A DNA stretch of 64,000 bases, from NCBI GenBank assembly GCA_964630665.1, contig CAZVVN010000004.1:1-64000 (forward strand), read 5' to 3'. The DNA is from UBA9619 sp964630665 (GTDB lineage Bacteria > Pseudomonadota > Gammaproteobacteria > Arenicellales > UBA868). The stretch's first letter is position 1. Each line of letters starts with the position of its first letter. The notes under the pieces are model-generated. The model searched no databases, was not told the origin of the DNA, and worked only from the letters and a program-made list of their open reading frames with translations. Below are positions 42,844 to 53,067 of this stretch, piece after piece. The translations under genes were made by a program, and so were the position numbers.

Positions 42844-43722
42844 TTAGACAGCGACCTGGAAACGGATCGCCTGGTAAGGCTCGTAGCCACTCAAGCTGAA
42901 GGTAGCCAGCAGTTTGTCGGTCCCGGCATCGAGTAGGTTTTCCACATCTTCGAGCGATTTGATGTTGCAGTCGATCACAAGTTTTGGCAATGCCCGGGGC
43001 GGCCTGGTCAATTGATCTCGCAAGCCCGGGACATGATCGTACTCAGACATGGTGCCGTCTGGTTTGGCTGTGTAGATATGTGCGTCGACCAGCGTGTGGC
43101 CGAGAAACCCCACCGGGATTCCCGAGAATCTGCCGAACAACTCGAGCAGGAAAGCATATCCAGCGATGTTATAGGGCAGGCCGAGTGCCACATCGCAACT
43201 ACGCTGGGTCAGGTGCAGGCACAATAGTGGTTCGCCTTGCTTATCACGCTGGACATTCAAGACCCACAGTGCGTGGCACGGTGGCAGGGTACTATGCTGG
43301 GCGTTGTCGGGAGCCCAGGCAGACACCACCAAGCGGCGGCTGTCGGGATTTCGGCGCAATTCTGCCAGTACCCAGGCAATCTGATCATTGAAGCTGGACT
43401 GCCGGTCTGTGCTTCCCGGGAAATTTCGCCAGAAATTTCCATAGGCACTGGGTACTTTTCCGTCATCGTCAGCCCATGGATCCCAGAACCTGCAGCCATG
43501 TCGGCGTAACAACCCGATGTCTGTGCGGCCAGACAGGAACCACAGATTCTCAACAACTATGTTCTTCCAGGAGATCTCCTTGGTCGTGAGCAGGGGAAAG
43601 CCCTGACGCAGGTCGATCTGATAGTTGAGGTTGAAGCTGGACAGGGTATCGACACCGGTACGGTTACTCTTTCGTTTGCCCTCGGTGAGTACGGTTTCAA
43701 CAACATCCAGATACTGCTGCAA
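42844..43722 (-). CDS. thyA: Thymidylate synthase ThyA
   Basis: ThyA methylates dUMP to dTMP using methylene-tetrahydrofolate. The 292-residue enzyme has QQYLDVVETVLTEGKRKSNRTGVDTLSSF, the GSTDRQSSFNDQ region, the catalytic Cys in STLPPCHALWVLNV, the LTQRSCDVALGLPYNIAGYAFLL dUMP-binding segment, and DAHIYTAK. The N-terminal and C-terminal residues match the family (ending FQVAV). It lies upstream of folA and downstream of the PBP gene on the minus strand. Confidence 0.95.
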   Translation of the reverse strand: MQQYLDVVETVLTEGKRKSNRTGVDTLSSFNLNYQIDLRQGFPLLTTKEISWKNIVVENLWFLSGRTDIGLLRRHGCRFWDPWADDDGKVPSAYGNFWRNFPGSTDRQSSFNDQIAWVLAELRRNPDSRRLVVSAWAPDNAQHSTLPPCHALWVLNVQRDKQGEPLLCLHLTQRSCDVALGLPYNIAGYAFLLELFGRFSGIPVGFLGHTLVDAHIYTAKPDGTMSEYDHVPGLRDQLTRPPRALPKLVIDCNIKSLEDVENLLDAGTDKLLATFSLSGYEPYQAIRFQVAV

Positions 43723-43761
43723 TGGGGTTTGCTCCCGGGTTAAATGGGTCGCGACGGTATG

Positions 43762-45018
43762 TCAGCCTTGATCGGCAAAATAGTGTTCTATGGCTTTGCG
43801 CGCAACGTAAGTCGATTTTACGTACCAGAAATCCTGGTTAATACAAAGAACCGCATAGGCGAGCTTGCGATCTCCCCGGCGCGCATAACCGACAAACCAG
43901 TCATACATGCCCCTGGGTTTGGTACCGGAAAGTGTGCCGGTCTTGCCACCGACCTCGACATTTGACAGGCCGCCGTTGAAGAACCCTTTGAAAAATGAAC
44001 GCGCTGTACCGTGCACGACGGTATCGGCCATCATTGTCCGGAGTTGTCTGGCAGTGTCTTCGCTAATCACCCGGCGTGATACCGGCTCGTCATTAGCATA
44101 GAGGACGATACCGTTTTCATCGGTGATGGCGTCGATCAGACTCGGTTGCACCAGCCGGCCGCCATTGATGGCAGAAGCCGCCAACAGTGCACCGTGAACC
44201 GGGCTCATCGTCGTTTCGCTGGTATAGCCCGAAGCAGTTTCAGCCACTGACCAGTCATTTTCCGGATCCAGGCGGGTCTGGCTCCGGTCGACGGCAAAAT
44301 CACCGCCAAGATCCTGATTGAAGCCAAAGCGTGACGCGTAATCAATCAAGGCTTTGCCGCCGACGTGCTCAAGACCTAGGCGACCGAACACCGTATTGAC
44401 TGATTTGGCAAATGACGTCGTGAGCGGTAGCTTACGGGTCCACTGGTTGTTCTTGTGATGCAGAACATTCTTTCGGTAAAGGCTGGTGGTCTTACCGTTG
44501 AACGGGATCACGGTCGTCGTATCGACCTTACCCAGATCAATAGCTGCTGATGCTGTTACCAACTTGAAAACCGAAGCAGAGGGGTAAGTCGCGTGCAAGG
44601 CAAAATTAGAGGCCGGTCGCGAATCTCGGCGGTGGTTGACTAATGCAAGAACATCACCGTTTTCCGGGTTTACGGCGACAAACATGCCGTAGTCTGGTCC
44701 ATAGTGATCGAATACAGCCGTGACCGACTGCTGAAGTTCAGGGTCGAAGTTGTAGTGAACGGTTGCGGGCAGGCGCCGGGCCTGATTCGTGACGGTGATC
44801 TGTCTAGGGTACTGATTGTCACGTACTGCGTTGGAGATGGCCCTGCTGATAACGGGACGGTCAAGGCCCCAGATATCCCGGCGCTGCCACTCCATAGAGT
44901 CCAGGTGTCGGGGCGAGGACAGCATTCCGCCGACCAGCATCAGGGACACCAGGACCCAGAGAGCCGGTCGCAACCGGTATCCCGTCCTGTTGGATTCCGC
45001 GGCGTTTCGTTGCCTCAT
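43762..45018 (-). CDS. Penicillin-binding transpeptidase domain protein
   Basis: The 418-residue protein has one N-terminal membrane anchor (LRPALWVLVSLMLVGGML) and then a transpeptidase domain: SxxK in YPSASVFKLVTASAAID, SxN in TTSFAKSVNTVFGRLG, and KTG in VEVGGKTGTLSGTKPRGMYDWFVG. There is no PBP dimerisation or PASTA domain and no glycosyltransferase domain, and at 418 residues it is shorter than FtsI or MrdA. It is probably a periplasmic D,D-transpeptidase of unknown specific role. Confidence 0.83.
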   Translation of the reverse strand: MRQRNAAESNRTGYRLRPALWVLVSLMLVGGMLSSPRHLDSMEWQRRDIWGLDRPVISRAISNAVRDNQYPRQITVTNQARRLPATVHYNFDPELQQSVTAVFDHYGPDYGMFVAVNPENGDVLALVNHRRDSRPASNFALHATYPSASVFKLVTASAAIDLGKVDTTTVIPFNGKTTSLYRKNVLHHKNNQWTRKLPLTTSFAKSVNTVFGRLGLEHVGGKALIDYASRFGFNQDLGGDFAVDRSQTRLDPENDWSVAETASGYTSETTMSPVHGALLAASAINGGRLVQPSLIDAITDENGIVLYANDEPVSRRVISEDTARQLRTMMADTVVHGTARSFFKGFFNGGLSNVEVGGKTGTLSGTKPRGMYDWFVGYARRGDRKLAYAVLCINQDFWYVKSTYVARKAIEHYFADQG

Positions 45019-45137
45019 CTGAGTCGGATCGGTTTCTGTCCAGTCAGAAAACAGACCGCCGATGGCGGGCTGCGATCGAACAGGTGGGAAGTATAAGACG
45101 CGCGGAGCATTCGTAAAACATCAAGGTTGCCTTTAGT

Positions 45138-45845
45138 CTAGGAACTAAGTGTATCTCGGGCCTGATTGATCAGTGTCGCCAGGTAGTCAGAGCCTCCGCG
45201 GTCGGTATGGAGTCGCTGAATCAGGCGGCGGTGCGCCTGCCGGATTTCATTTCCTGGGGCGTCTTCTGCAACCCCCAGGATGTCCGCGGCCTCTCGTCGG
45301 GTCATCGGCCCACTAGCCGACGCTGCGCTGGGCCCACCTGTTTCCGCACGTGCTTTCCAGGTCTCCCCGTGACAACGGTCCAGGTAAGCCTCGAGCAGGG
45401 CAGCAGACTGTGCATCCTGGGCCCGGCACTCGGCCAACAGTTCCAGAAGTCTCTCAAGGTCCAAGTCTTCCAGCAGCCGGCCGGCAAAGGAGCCGGCAAT
45501 GACTTCGCCGCTGAGTTCGCCGGTGTCGTGATCCAGTGTCATTCGCAGATAAGCCGTTTCAACTTTTGAGGCCTGTGCAGTGCTGGGGCCGCGCGCCGAC
45601 TTGAACAGCCGCCATGCCTGTCGGGCCATCATCGCTCTTTGCAGCCAGGGCACAGCAGCACTCAGTGCCGCGAACATCCAGTGAATCCGACCGGTGACCA
45701 CCAGCAGCAGGAGAATTCCGGCCACTCCATAAAGCAGGATCAGTTTGAGCGCTTTGCTGCGCTGGGCCGGCGTGGCCTTGCCGAGCCAGCCGGCCAGCCA
45801 CATCAGGCCCACCAGGGCAATGAAGGCCAGTAACAGTCTGATCAC
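45138..45845 (-). CDS. DnaJ (J-domain) membrane protein, HPD altered to HTD
   Basis: A 235-residue protein with two N-terminal hydrophobic segments (LLLAFIALVGLMWLAGWLG, LILLYGVAGILLLLVVTG), a middle helical region, and a C-terminal J-domain-like segment (MTRREAADILGVAEDAPGNE, then IRQAHRRLIQRLHTDRGGSDYLATLINQAR). The layout resembles the Tim14/Pam18-like bacterial membrane J proteins. The canonical HPD motif needed to stimulate Hsp70 reads HTD. The GTG at 45845 starts 5 bases after the VWA gene stop; the longer upstream frame lies inside that gene. The two are probably cotranscribed. Confidence 0.75.
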   Translation of the reverse strand: MIRLLLAFIALVGLMWLAGWLGKATPAQRSKALKLILLYGVAGILLLLVVTGRIHWMFAALSAAVPWLQRAMMARQAWRLFKSARGPSTAQASKVETAYLRMTLDHDTGELSGEVIAGSFAGRLLEDLDLERLLELLAECRAQDAQSAALLEAYLDRCHGETWKARAETGGPSAASASGPMTRREAADILGVAEDAPGNEIRQAHRRLIQRLHTDRGGSDYLATLINQARDTLSS

Positions 45846-45850
45846 GAGAC

Positions 45851-46567
45851 TTAAGTTCTGGTGTCGATCTGGTGGGTTAGTTTGAGTACCACTCCCCCGC
45901 GCCGCTCGCTGAAATCTTCCAGCGCCTGTTTGCCGCCTGCTGCGTAAACAGCGACCGCGCACAGCAGGTCGCGTAGCTGTCCGGCACTGTTGAGGTCGAA
46001 TCTGGACCAGGCACCACCGCTGAGTCTGGCGACCTCGCGAAAAGTTCGCTCAGCAATACCATCGTGACCATCCTGGAAAACGAAAACGGGTAGATTCAAG
46101 ATACCCAGTTCTCCGGCCAGTCTGCAGAGCGTGTCCGGGTCCTCCTCCATGCAGTCGCCAACAAACACCAGGGCATTGATGGACTGTTGGCGGGCCTGAT
46201 TGTTGGCGTGTTCAAGAACACGAGAGATCTGTGTTTGGCCGGCCGCGCAGCGTAATCCCGTCATGTGGCCCAGCAGATCCTTGGCATTGTGAGTCCAGGG
46301 TGTTGATGAGAACTCCATGAATCCACGGTAGTAGGCAAGTTGTACATCCAGCCCGCCCAGGGCCACAGTTTCTTCGAACATCTGGGCCTGAATGTGGCAG
46401 GCCCGATCCCACAGGGGTTCACGGCTGGCCGTGGCATCCATTGCGAACAGTAATCGGCCTCGAGAATCACCGCGCGTCACAGGCGGTGTAGATCTGATCT
46501 GCTGCAGAAACGTGTCCACTTCATCCCGGCTTGACCTGCGCAGCGATTTATTGCTTGGCTTATTCAA
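45851..46567 (-). CDS. VWA-domain protein
   Basis: A 238-residue soluble protein with an N-terminal charged segment and a von Willebrand A-type domain: RLLFAMDATASREPLWDRA contains DxTxS in place of the usual DxSxS MIDAS, followed by GGLDVQLAYYRGF, the INALVFVGDCMEE strand and FVFQDGHDG. It is paired with the J-domain membrane protein and may be its partner. The pair is common in alpha- and gammaproteobacteria but has no assigned function that I know. Confidence 0.75.
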   Translation of the reverse strand: MNKPSNKSLRRSSRDEVDTFLQQIRSTPPVTRGDSRGRLLFAMDATASREPLWDRACHIQAQMFEETVALGGLDVQLAYYRGFMEFSSTPWTHNAKDLLGHMTGLRCAAGQTQISRVLEHANNQARQQSINALVFVGDCMEEDPDTLCRLAGELGILNLPVFVFQDGHDGIAERTFREVARLSGGAWSRFDLNSAGQLRDLLCAVAVYAAGGKQALEDFSERRGGVVLKLTHQIDTRT

Positions 46568-46690
46568 GAGCAGCCTGGGAAAAGGTTCTGAATGGAAGTC
46601 AGATCATAACACCGCCGTAGCGGGTCCAGAGGATCGATCCCTGTGGTGAATTCTGTCGCTTACGGATCGACGACACTTCGCCAGTGCTGG

Positions 46691-49327
46691 TTAAGTCAGC
46701 ACGCGCTCAATGATCTCTGACACATCCCGCGAGAGTCCTACGGTCGAGTGAATTCGTTCCAGTTCACTGCACATTAAGCGCTGCCGTTCCGTGTTGTAGC
46801 GCCGCCACAGGTTGAAAGCCGACACCAATCGGGCTGCAACTTGTGGGTTGGCAGGATCGATCTTGAGGATCTGGTCGGTGATAAATGTATAACCGGGTCC
46901 GTCTGCGGCGTGGAAGTGCAGCGGGTTGGCGTGTGAGAAAGCGCCTAGCAGGGCATGCACCTTGTTCGGGTTGCCGAGCTGAAACTTCTCGTGTTCCGTG
47001 AGTTTTTGTACGTGCTCCAGGGTGCCCGGCAGGTCGGAGACGGCCTGGGCTCGGAACCACTTGTCCATCACCAGCGGGTAGCTTTCCCAGCGTCTGTAAA
47101 ACTGCTCAAGAGCCTCGGAGCGTTCAGGGTGAGGCGACCGAGCGAGTTCAGCCAGTGCCGCCACGGCATCAGTCATGTTGTCGGCACTCGCCAGTTGCTC
47201 AAGCGCAAGTCTCGCGGTCTGTGGTTCTTCAAGCGTCATCAGGTAGGACAGACAAGCATTGCGCAGTGCGCGTCGGCCAGTATCTGCGCTGTCGATGCCG
47301 GCTGGTCCCGACGGGCTCAAGACATGATAGAGCCGTTCAAAATCAGCTCTAAAGCGTGATGCCAGCGCCTGCTTGACGGCTTTTCTCGCTTGATGCAACT
47401 GATCTGGTTCGATGACTTCGGTGAAATTGGAAAGATATGCCTCTTCAGGTAAGCGCAGGGCAAAGGCTTGGAATGACGCGTCATCGAGTTGGGCCTGCAG
47501 AATATTGTGGAATCCACAGGCAAATCCGTCATCCAGGGAGAACGGCTCATCACTTTTACAGTGACTGAAAGCACGCAGAATTTCTTTACTGGCGAGGCGC
47601 TGGCCGGCATCCCAGCGGTTGAATGGGTCGTTGTCGTGGCCCATGAGCACAAGTACGTCATCATCTGGCTGATCGATCTCAAGCTCGACCGGGGCGGAAA
47701 AGCCGCGGAGCAACGAGATCACGGGCGCCTTTCGGACACCTTCAAAAACGAACTCCTGCTCGTTTTTCGTCAGGCTCAACATATGCTCGTGGGCACTGGT
47801 CGCCAGTGGTTCCAGGCGGGTCATGAGGGGTTCACCGGCTCGGTCGAAGAGCGCCGCAGCGACGGGTATGTGAAATGGAGAGGTGCTGTCTACACCAGGT
47901 GTCGACTCGCAGTGCTGGCACAGCGTTAGCGTGTAACGGCTGTTCTGGGCTTCATAGGTACTCCGCGCGGTGAGTTTTGGTGTGCAGGCCTGGTCGTACC
48001 ACAACCTGAACTGCGCCAGATCTATTTCAGCAACGTCCTCCATCGCCGTAACAAAATCATCCGTTGTGACGGCTTGGCCGTCGTGACGCTCAAAATAAAG
48101 ATCGCAGCCCCTGCGGAACAGATCTGGGCCCAGCAGGCTGGCCAGCATGCGAACGACCTCTGCTCCCTTTAGGTAGACGGTCAGGGTGTAGAAATTATTG
48201 ATCTCGGCATAGGAGTCGGGTCGTACCGGGTGCGCCATGGGTCCGGCCGCTTCCCGAAACTGATGAGTCCGCACCAGGTTGGCGTCTTCGATTCTCTTGA
48301 CACCAGCCGAGCCCAGTTCTGCACTGAACTGCTGGTCGCGGAACACCGTGAATCCTTCTTTCAGGCTCAGTTGAAACCAGTCGCGACAGGTCACCCGGTT
48401 GCCAGACCAGTTGTGGAAATACTCGTGTCCGATCACCCCTGTAATTGCCTGGTAGTCCTGGTCGGTGGCAGTTTCGGGAAGCGCAAGCACGTAGCGGGTG
48501 TTGAATACGTTGAGACCCTTGTTTTCCATGGCCCCCATGTTGAAGTCCTCAACCGCGACGATATTGAAACAATCGAGGTCGTATTCGCGACCATAGCGCA
48601 CCTCGTCCCAGTGCATCGATTGTTTGAGCGCATCCATGGCATGACGACACTGACCCAGATCTCGTTTGACAGCATAGATACGCAGACACACCTTGCGGCC
48701 ACCGGCAGTCGTGTAGTGGTCTTCGATGTGCTGGAGGTCGCCGCCAACCAGCGCAAAGAGGTAGCAGGGTTTGGGATATGGGTCGTGCCAGGTCACCTGG
48801 TGCATTCCTCCAGGCAGCATCCTGCAGGAGATGTTGTTCCCGTTACTCAAAAGAACAGGGCAACTCTGGTGAGGTGCCCGGATGGTCACCGTGTACTCAG
48901 ACAGAACGTCCGGCCGGTCGAGAAAATAGGTGATGCGCCGAAAACCCTCCGGCTCACACTGTGTACAGAAGTTACCGCCGGACAGGTACAGACCTTCAAG
49001 CTTGGTATTTGAACACGGTTTGATCCGGTTCTCGATCTCAAGTTCGAACCTGTCCGGAACATCATGAATGCTGAGTGAGTGTTCGGTAAGTGTGTAACAT
49101 TCTTGCGCCAGTGCCTGGCCGTCTATTCGAACCGCCAGCAGCTCGAGATCTTCACCGTCAAGACGCAGTGCTTGGATGTCGCTGGAATTCCGGGAGACCG
49201 ATAGCACGGACCGGACCAGCGTCGAGTCAGGAGTCAGCTCGAAATCAAGGTTCACGGACGTGATCAGAAAATCCGGTGATCGGTAGTCCTGCAGATAAAC
49301 CCGTTCGATAGCAGCTGGTTCAGACAT
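46691..49327 (-). CDS. pepN: Aminopeptidase N PepN
   Basis: PepN is a cytoplasmic zinc aminopeptidase that finishes degradation of peptides made by ATP-dependent proteases. The 878-residue protein has the exopeptidase GAMENKGLN motif, the zinc site GHEYFHNWSGNRVTCRDWFQLSLKEGFTVF (HExxH...E) and a long C-terminal helical domain. Length and sequence match the gammaproteobacterial M1 enzyme (E. coli 870). The start at 49327 gives MSEPAAIERVYLQDYRSPDF. Confidence 0.96.
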   Translation of the reverse strand: MSEPAAIERVYLQDYRSPDFLITSVNLDFELTPDSTLVRSVLSVSRNSSDIQALRLDGEDLELLAVRIDGQALAQECYTLTEHSLSIHDVPDRFELEIENRIKPCSNTKLEGLYLSGGNFCTQCEPEGFRRITYFLDRPDVLSEYTVTIRAPHQSCPVLLSNGNNISCRMLPGGMHQVTWHDPYPKPCYLFALVGGDLQHIEDHYTTAGGRKVCLRIYAVKRDLGQCRHAMDALKQSMHWDEVRYGREYDLDCFNIVAVEDFNMGAMENKGLNVFNTRYVLALPETATDQDYQAITGVIGHEYFHNWSGNRVTCRDWFQLSLKEGFTVFRDQQFSAELGSAGVKRIEDANLVRTHQFREAAGPMAHPVRPDSYAEINNFYTLTVYLKGAEVVRMLASLLGPDLFRRGCDLYFERHDGQAVTTDDFVTAMEDVAEIDLAQFRLWYDQACTPKLTARSTYEAQNSRYTLTLCQHCESTPGVDSTSPFHIPVAAALFDRAGEPLMTRLEPLATSAHEHMLSLTKNEQEFVFEGVRKAPVISLLRGFSAPVELEIDQPDDDVLVLMGHDNDPFNRWDAGQRLASKEILRAFSHCKSDEPFSLDDGFACGFHNILQAQLDDASFQAFALRLPEEAYLSNFTEVIEPDQLHQARKAVKQALASRFRADFERLYHVLSPSGPAGIDSADTGRRALRNACLSYLMTLEEPQTARLALEQLASADNMTDAVAALAELARSPHPERSEALEQFYRRWESYPLVMDKWFRAQAVSDLPGTLEHVQKLTEHEKFQLGNPNKVHALLGAFSHANPLHFHAADGPGYTFITDQILKIDPANPQVAARLVSAFNLWRRYNTERQRLMCSELERIHSTVGLSRDVSEIIERVLT

Positions 49328-49407
49328 CAGTGCGGCCGATCCGGTTCATTAGATTTTGGGCCAGAAAGGGAAATAGATTGCAGGGCATGCATTCGTAGCG
49401 GGTCTGG

Positions 49408-49596
49408 TCAGACGATGCTAATCAGCAGGAATACAAAAAGAATGACCAGCACGATCGGAATAATCAAGGCAGGCCAGTCGGCCTCGGTCTTTCGGCCCTG
49501 CTTGACCATCTGCCGTACACCTGGGAGGAACCACAGCAGGGCAAGCAGGGCGAACACGCCCAAAAGTAGTTTTTCCCAGGTGGCAATCGACTCCAT
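49408..49596 (-). CDS. Small two-helix membrane protein
   Basis: A 62-residue protein with two hydrophobic stretches (LLLGVFALLALLWFLPGV and ALIIPIVLVILFVFLLISIV) around a short basic/acidic loop. It resembles small conserved membrane proteins of unknown function often found near pepN. A start at ATG 49596 lies before the second assembly gap. No catalytic motif is present. Confidence 0.6.
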   Translation of the reverse strand: MESIATWEKLLLGVFALLALLWFLPGVRQMVKQGRKTEADWPALIIPIVLVILFVFLLISIV

Positions 49597-49737
49597 TGTC
49601 CAAGTTCTCAGGTTTCAGGGCGGGAAAGCCGATTCTCCACCAGTATTTTCGACCCGGCAAGACTTGCCGAGCCTAGCTATACGGCCACCAAAAAGGGATG
49701 AAAGCAGCATGAAAAAAGAGTAACATGGATTCGCGGC

Positions 49738-49889
49738 CAGTCGCAGGAAATAGTGGCGCTGGCNNNNNNNNNNNNNNNNNNNNNNNNNNNNNNNNNNNNN
49801 NNNNNNNNNNNNNNNNNNNNNNNNNNNNNNNNNNNNNNNNNNNNNNNNNNNNNNNNNNNNNNNCAGTCGCAGGAAATAGTGGCGCTGGC
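49738..49889 (+). repeat. Identical 26-bp contig ends around the second gap
   Basis: The same 26 bases (CAGTCGCAGGAAATAGTGGC then GCTGGC) occur at 49738-49763, directly before the run of N, and at 49864-49889, directly after it. The contig ends therefore overlap, and the gap is most likely an artefact of scaffolding; removing the gap and one copy would merge the flanks. Confidence 0.9.
49764..49863. other. Scaffold gap of 100 N
   Basis: A placeholder of exactly 100 N in the intergenic region between the small membrane protein gene and the DUF465 gene. No gene is interrupted. Because both flanks share 26 identical bases the true gap size may be zero or negative. Apart from this gap and its repeats, I see nothing in 49597-49975. 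Confidence 0.97.
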
Positions 49890-49975
49890 CGGTTGGGGCT
49901 AAAATAATGAAGCCCCAGTCTTTTCCGTAACAACGAACTGCTCACCCATGGTGAGAGCGTGAGGAAACTGACTTT

Positions 49976-50182
49976 ATGACAGAAGAGCAAGACGTGACCC
50001 TGGAGATGAAAATCGGCGAGCTCAAATCGGAGCATCGTGCGTTAGATAAGGAACTGCACGACATTGGCAGCGATCCCTCCATCGACGATCTGCAGATTCG
50101 TCGCCTTAAAAAGCGTAAGCTTTTTCTCAAGGACAGCATTACCCACCTTGAGAGCAGACTTGTCCCTGATATTACGGCCTGA
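49976..50182 (+). CDS. YdcH-family (DUF465) small helical protein
   Basis: A 68-residue soluble, helical protein: MKIGELKSEHRALDKELHDI, then GSDPSIDDLQIRRLKKRKLFLKDSITHLES. The H-x3-L-D-x2-L pattern and the LKKRKLxLKDxI segment are the DUF465 signature. Its function is unknown; members are small coiled-coil-like proteins. A strong terminator follows its stop by 22 bases. The ATG has AGAGCGTGAGGA upstream. Confidence 0.88.
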   Translation: MTEEQDVTLEMKIGELKSEHRALDKELHDIGSDPSIDDLQIRRLKKRKLFLKDSITHLESRLVPDITA

Positions 50183-50204
50183 GAACAGTGAACTGAAAGT
50201 GAAT

Positions 50205-50233
50205 GAAAACGCCCCCTGGATCGGGGCGTTTTC
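50205..50233. terminator. Bidirectional Rho-independent terminator
   Basis: GAAAACGCCCC and GGGGCGTTTTC form a perfect 11-bp stem around a 7-base loop, with T-runs on both strands. It lies between two convergent genes, the DUF465 protein and ahcY, and should end both transcripts. Confidence 0.93.
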
Positions 50234-50255
50234 TTATGCGATCGGTACGTACTGC

Positions 50256-51671
50256 TTAGTAGCGGTAGTACTCCGGCTTATAAGGCCCCTGGGGCGACAC
50301 GCCGATGTAGTCTGCCTGCTCATCACTCAGAAGAGTCAGCTTTGCACCGATTTTTTCCAGGTGCAGTCTGGCGACCATTTCATCAAGTTTTTTCGGCAGC
50401 ACATAAACCTTGTTCTGGTACTGATCTGGATTGTTCCACAGTTCTATCTGAGCCAGCGTCTGGTTGGTGAATGAATTGGACATGACGAAGCTGGGGTGTC
50501 CAGTTGCGCAGCCCAGGTTGATCAGCCGGCCTTCGGCGAGCAGGATGATGCGTTTACCGTCGGGAAAGATAATGTGATCGACTTGGGGCTTGATATTCTC
50601 CCAGGTGTACGGCTTTAAAGACGCACAGTCGATCTCGTTGTCAAAGTGGCCGATATTGCAGACGATGGCCTGGTCTTTCATTCTCAGCATGTGATCGTGG
50701 GTTATGACATTGTAGTTGCCGGTGGCGGTCACAAAAATATCGACTTCCGCTGCCACATCGTCCAGCCTGACAACTCGAAATCCCTCCATAGCCGCTTGCA
50801 AAGCGCAGATGGGATCAATTTCAGTGATCAGAACAGTTGCACCAAGGCCACGCAGTGACTGGGCACAGCCTTTGCCTACGTCGCCGTAACCCAACACCAG
50901 TGCGACCTTGCCGGCCACCATCACGTCAGTTGCCCGCTTTATGCCATCGACCAGTGATTCCCGGCAACCATAGAGGTTGTCAAATTTCGATTTGGTGACC
51001 GAGTCGTTGACGTTGATCGCCGGGAAAGGGAGTTCACCGGTATTTTCCATGTGATAGAGGCGATGTACGCCAGTAGTGGTCTCCTCAGTAACACCGCGGA
51101 TATTATTTAGGATCTTGGAATACCAGCCGGGTTGTTGTTTCAAGCGGTCTCTAATAGCAGCAAATAGAACCTGCTCTTCCTCACTACTCGGGTCATCGAG
51201 CAGGCTCAGGTCGGTTTCGGCTCTGGCACCGAGAGTGACCAACATGGTGGCGTCACCGCCATCATCTAGAATCATGTTCGGTGTACCACCGTCACGCCAC
51301 TCCATGATGCGGTGGGTGTAGTCCCAGTAGTCGGACAGGGATTCGCCTTTGAACGCAAAAACAGGTGTTCCACCGGCTGCAATTGCCGCTGCGGCGTGGT
51401 CCTGGGTGGAGAAGATGTTGCACGATGCCCAACGAACTTCCGCGCCCAGAGCCTGAAGCGTTTCAATCAGCACGGCGGTCTGGATGGTCATATGCAGACT
51501 GCCGGCGATTCGGGCTCCTTTCAAGGGTTGTTGCTGGGTGTGTTTCTCACGCATCGCCATAAGACCCGGCATCTCGGTTTCGGCAATCCGAATCTCCTTG
51601 CGTCCCCAGTCAGCAAGCGCTAGATCAGTGATTTTGAAGTCGGATAATTCAGGTTGAACTGCAGCGTTCAT
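50256..51671 (-). CDS. ahcY: Adenosylhomocysteinase (SAH hydrolase)
   Basis: AhcY cleaves S-adenosylhomocysteine to adenosine and homocysteine, removing the product inhibitor of methyltransferases. The 471-residue enzyme has GARIAGSLHMTIQTAVLIETL, WASCNIFSTQDHAAAAIA, the LDDGGDATMLV segment, the NAD-binding VLGYGDVGKGCAQSLRGLGA motif, ITEIDPICALQAAMEGF, VCNIGHFDNEID and the C-terminal PYKPEYYRY. An SAH riboswitch precedes its start, matching known gammaproteobacterial regulation. It lies next to metK, so two enzymes of the methyl cycle are adjacent. Confidence 0.97.
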   Translation of the reverse strand: MNAAVQPELSDFKITDLALADWGRKEIRIAETEMPGLMAMREKHTQQQPLKGARIAGSLHMTIQTAVLIETLQALGAEVRWASCNIFSTQDHAAAAIAAGGTPVFAFKGESLSDYWDYTHRIMEWRDGGTPNMILDDGGDATMLVTLGARAETDLSLLDDPSSEEEQVLFAAIRDRLKQQPGWYSKILNNIRGVTEETTTGVHRLYHMENTGELPFPAINVNDSVTKSKFDNLYGCRESLVDGIKRATDVMVAGKVALVLGYGDVGKGCAQSLRGLGATVLITEIDPICALQAAMEGFRVVRLDDVAAEVDIFVTATGNYNVITHDHMLRMKDQAIVCNIGHFDNEIDCASLKPYTWENIKPQVDHIIFPDGKRIILLAEGRLINLGCATGHPSFVMSNSFTNQTLAQIELWNNPDQYQNKVYVLPKKLDEMVARLHLEKIGAKLTLLSDEQADYIGVSPQGPYKPEYYRY

Positions 51672-51690
51672 GGGTATTCTCCATGTTCAC

Positions 51691-51770
51691 CGAGCGCAGT
51701 TGCATTGAATGACTGAAACTGGCCGAGCCTGGCAGGAAGTCTTTGACTCCTGTTGCAACGCTCCTCGGCC
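51691..51770 (-). promoter_or_regulatory. SAH riboswitch in the ahcY leader
   Basis: On the minus strand, starting about 100 bases before the ahcY ATG, the sequence GGCCGAGGAGCGTTGCAAC is followed by CCTGCCAGGCTCGGCC and, further on, CAATGCAACTGCGCTC. GGCCGAG pairs with CTCGGCC (P1), and GAGCG at 51763-51759 can pair with CGCTC at 51696-51692 as the pseudoknot. This is the SAH riboswitch consensus (GAGGAGCGyUGCrAC...CCAGGCUCGG...CGCUC). It turns ahcY on when SAH accumulates. Confidence 0.9.
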
Positions 51771-51885
51771 ACGTCGAGGGAGTGTAGTAAAGCTTACGGT
51801 CTAAAGTATATCCGCTCAGGTTGGGGCGTATTCACACGGAAACGCCCAGATCGTGGGTTCGTTGCTTTGCCGGTCACGACGACAG

Positions 51886-53067
<1,182 letters not shown>

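Noticed and set aside
46686..46704. Hairpin GTGCTG/CAGCAC around the pepN stop codon
   Set aside because: The stem is 6 bp and has no T-run, so I do not call a terminator.
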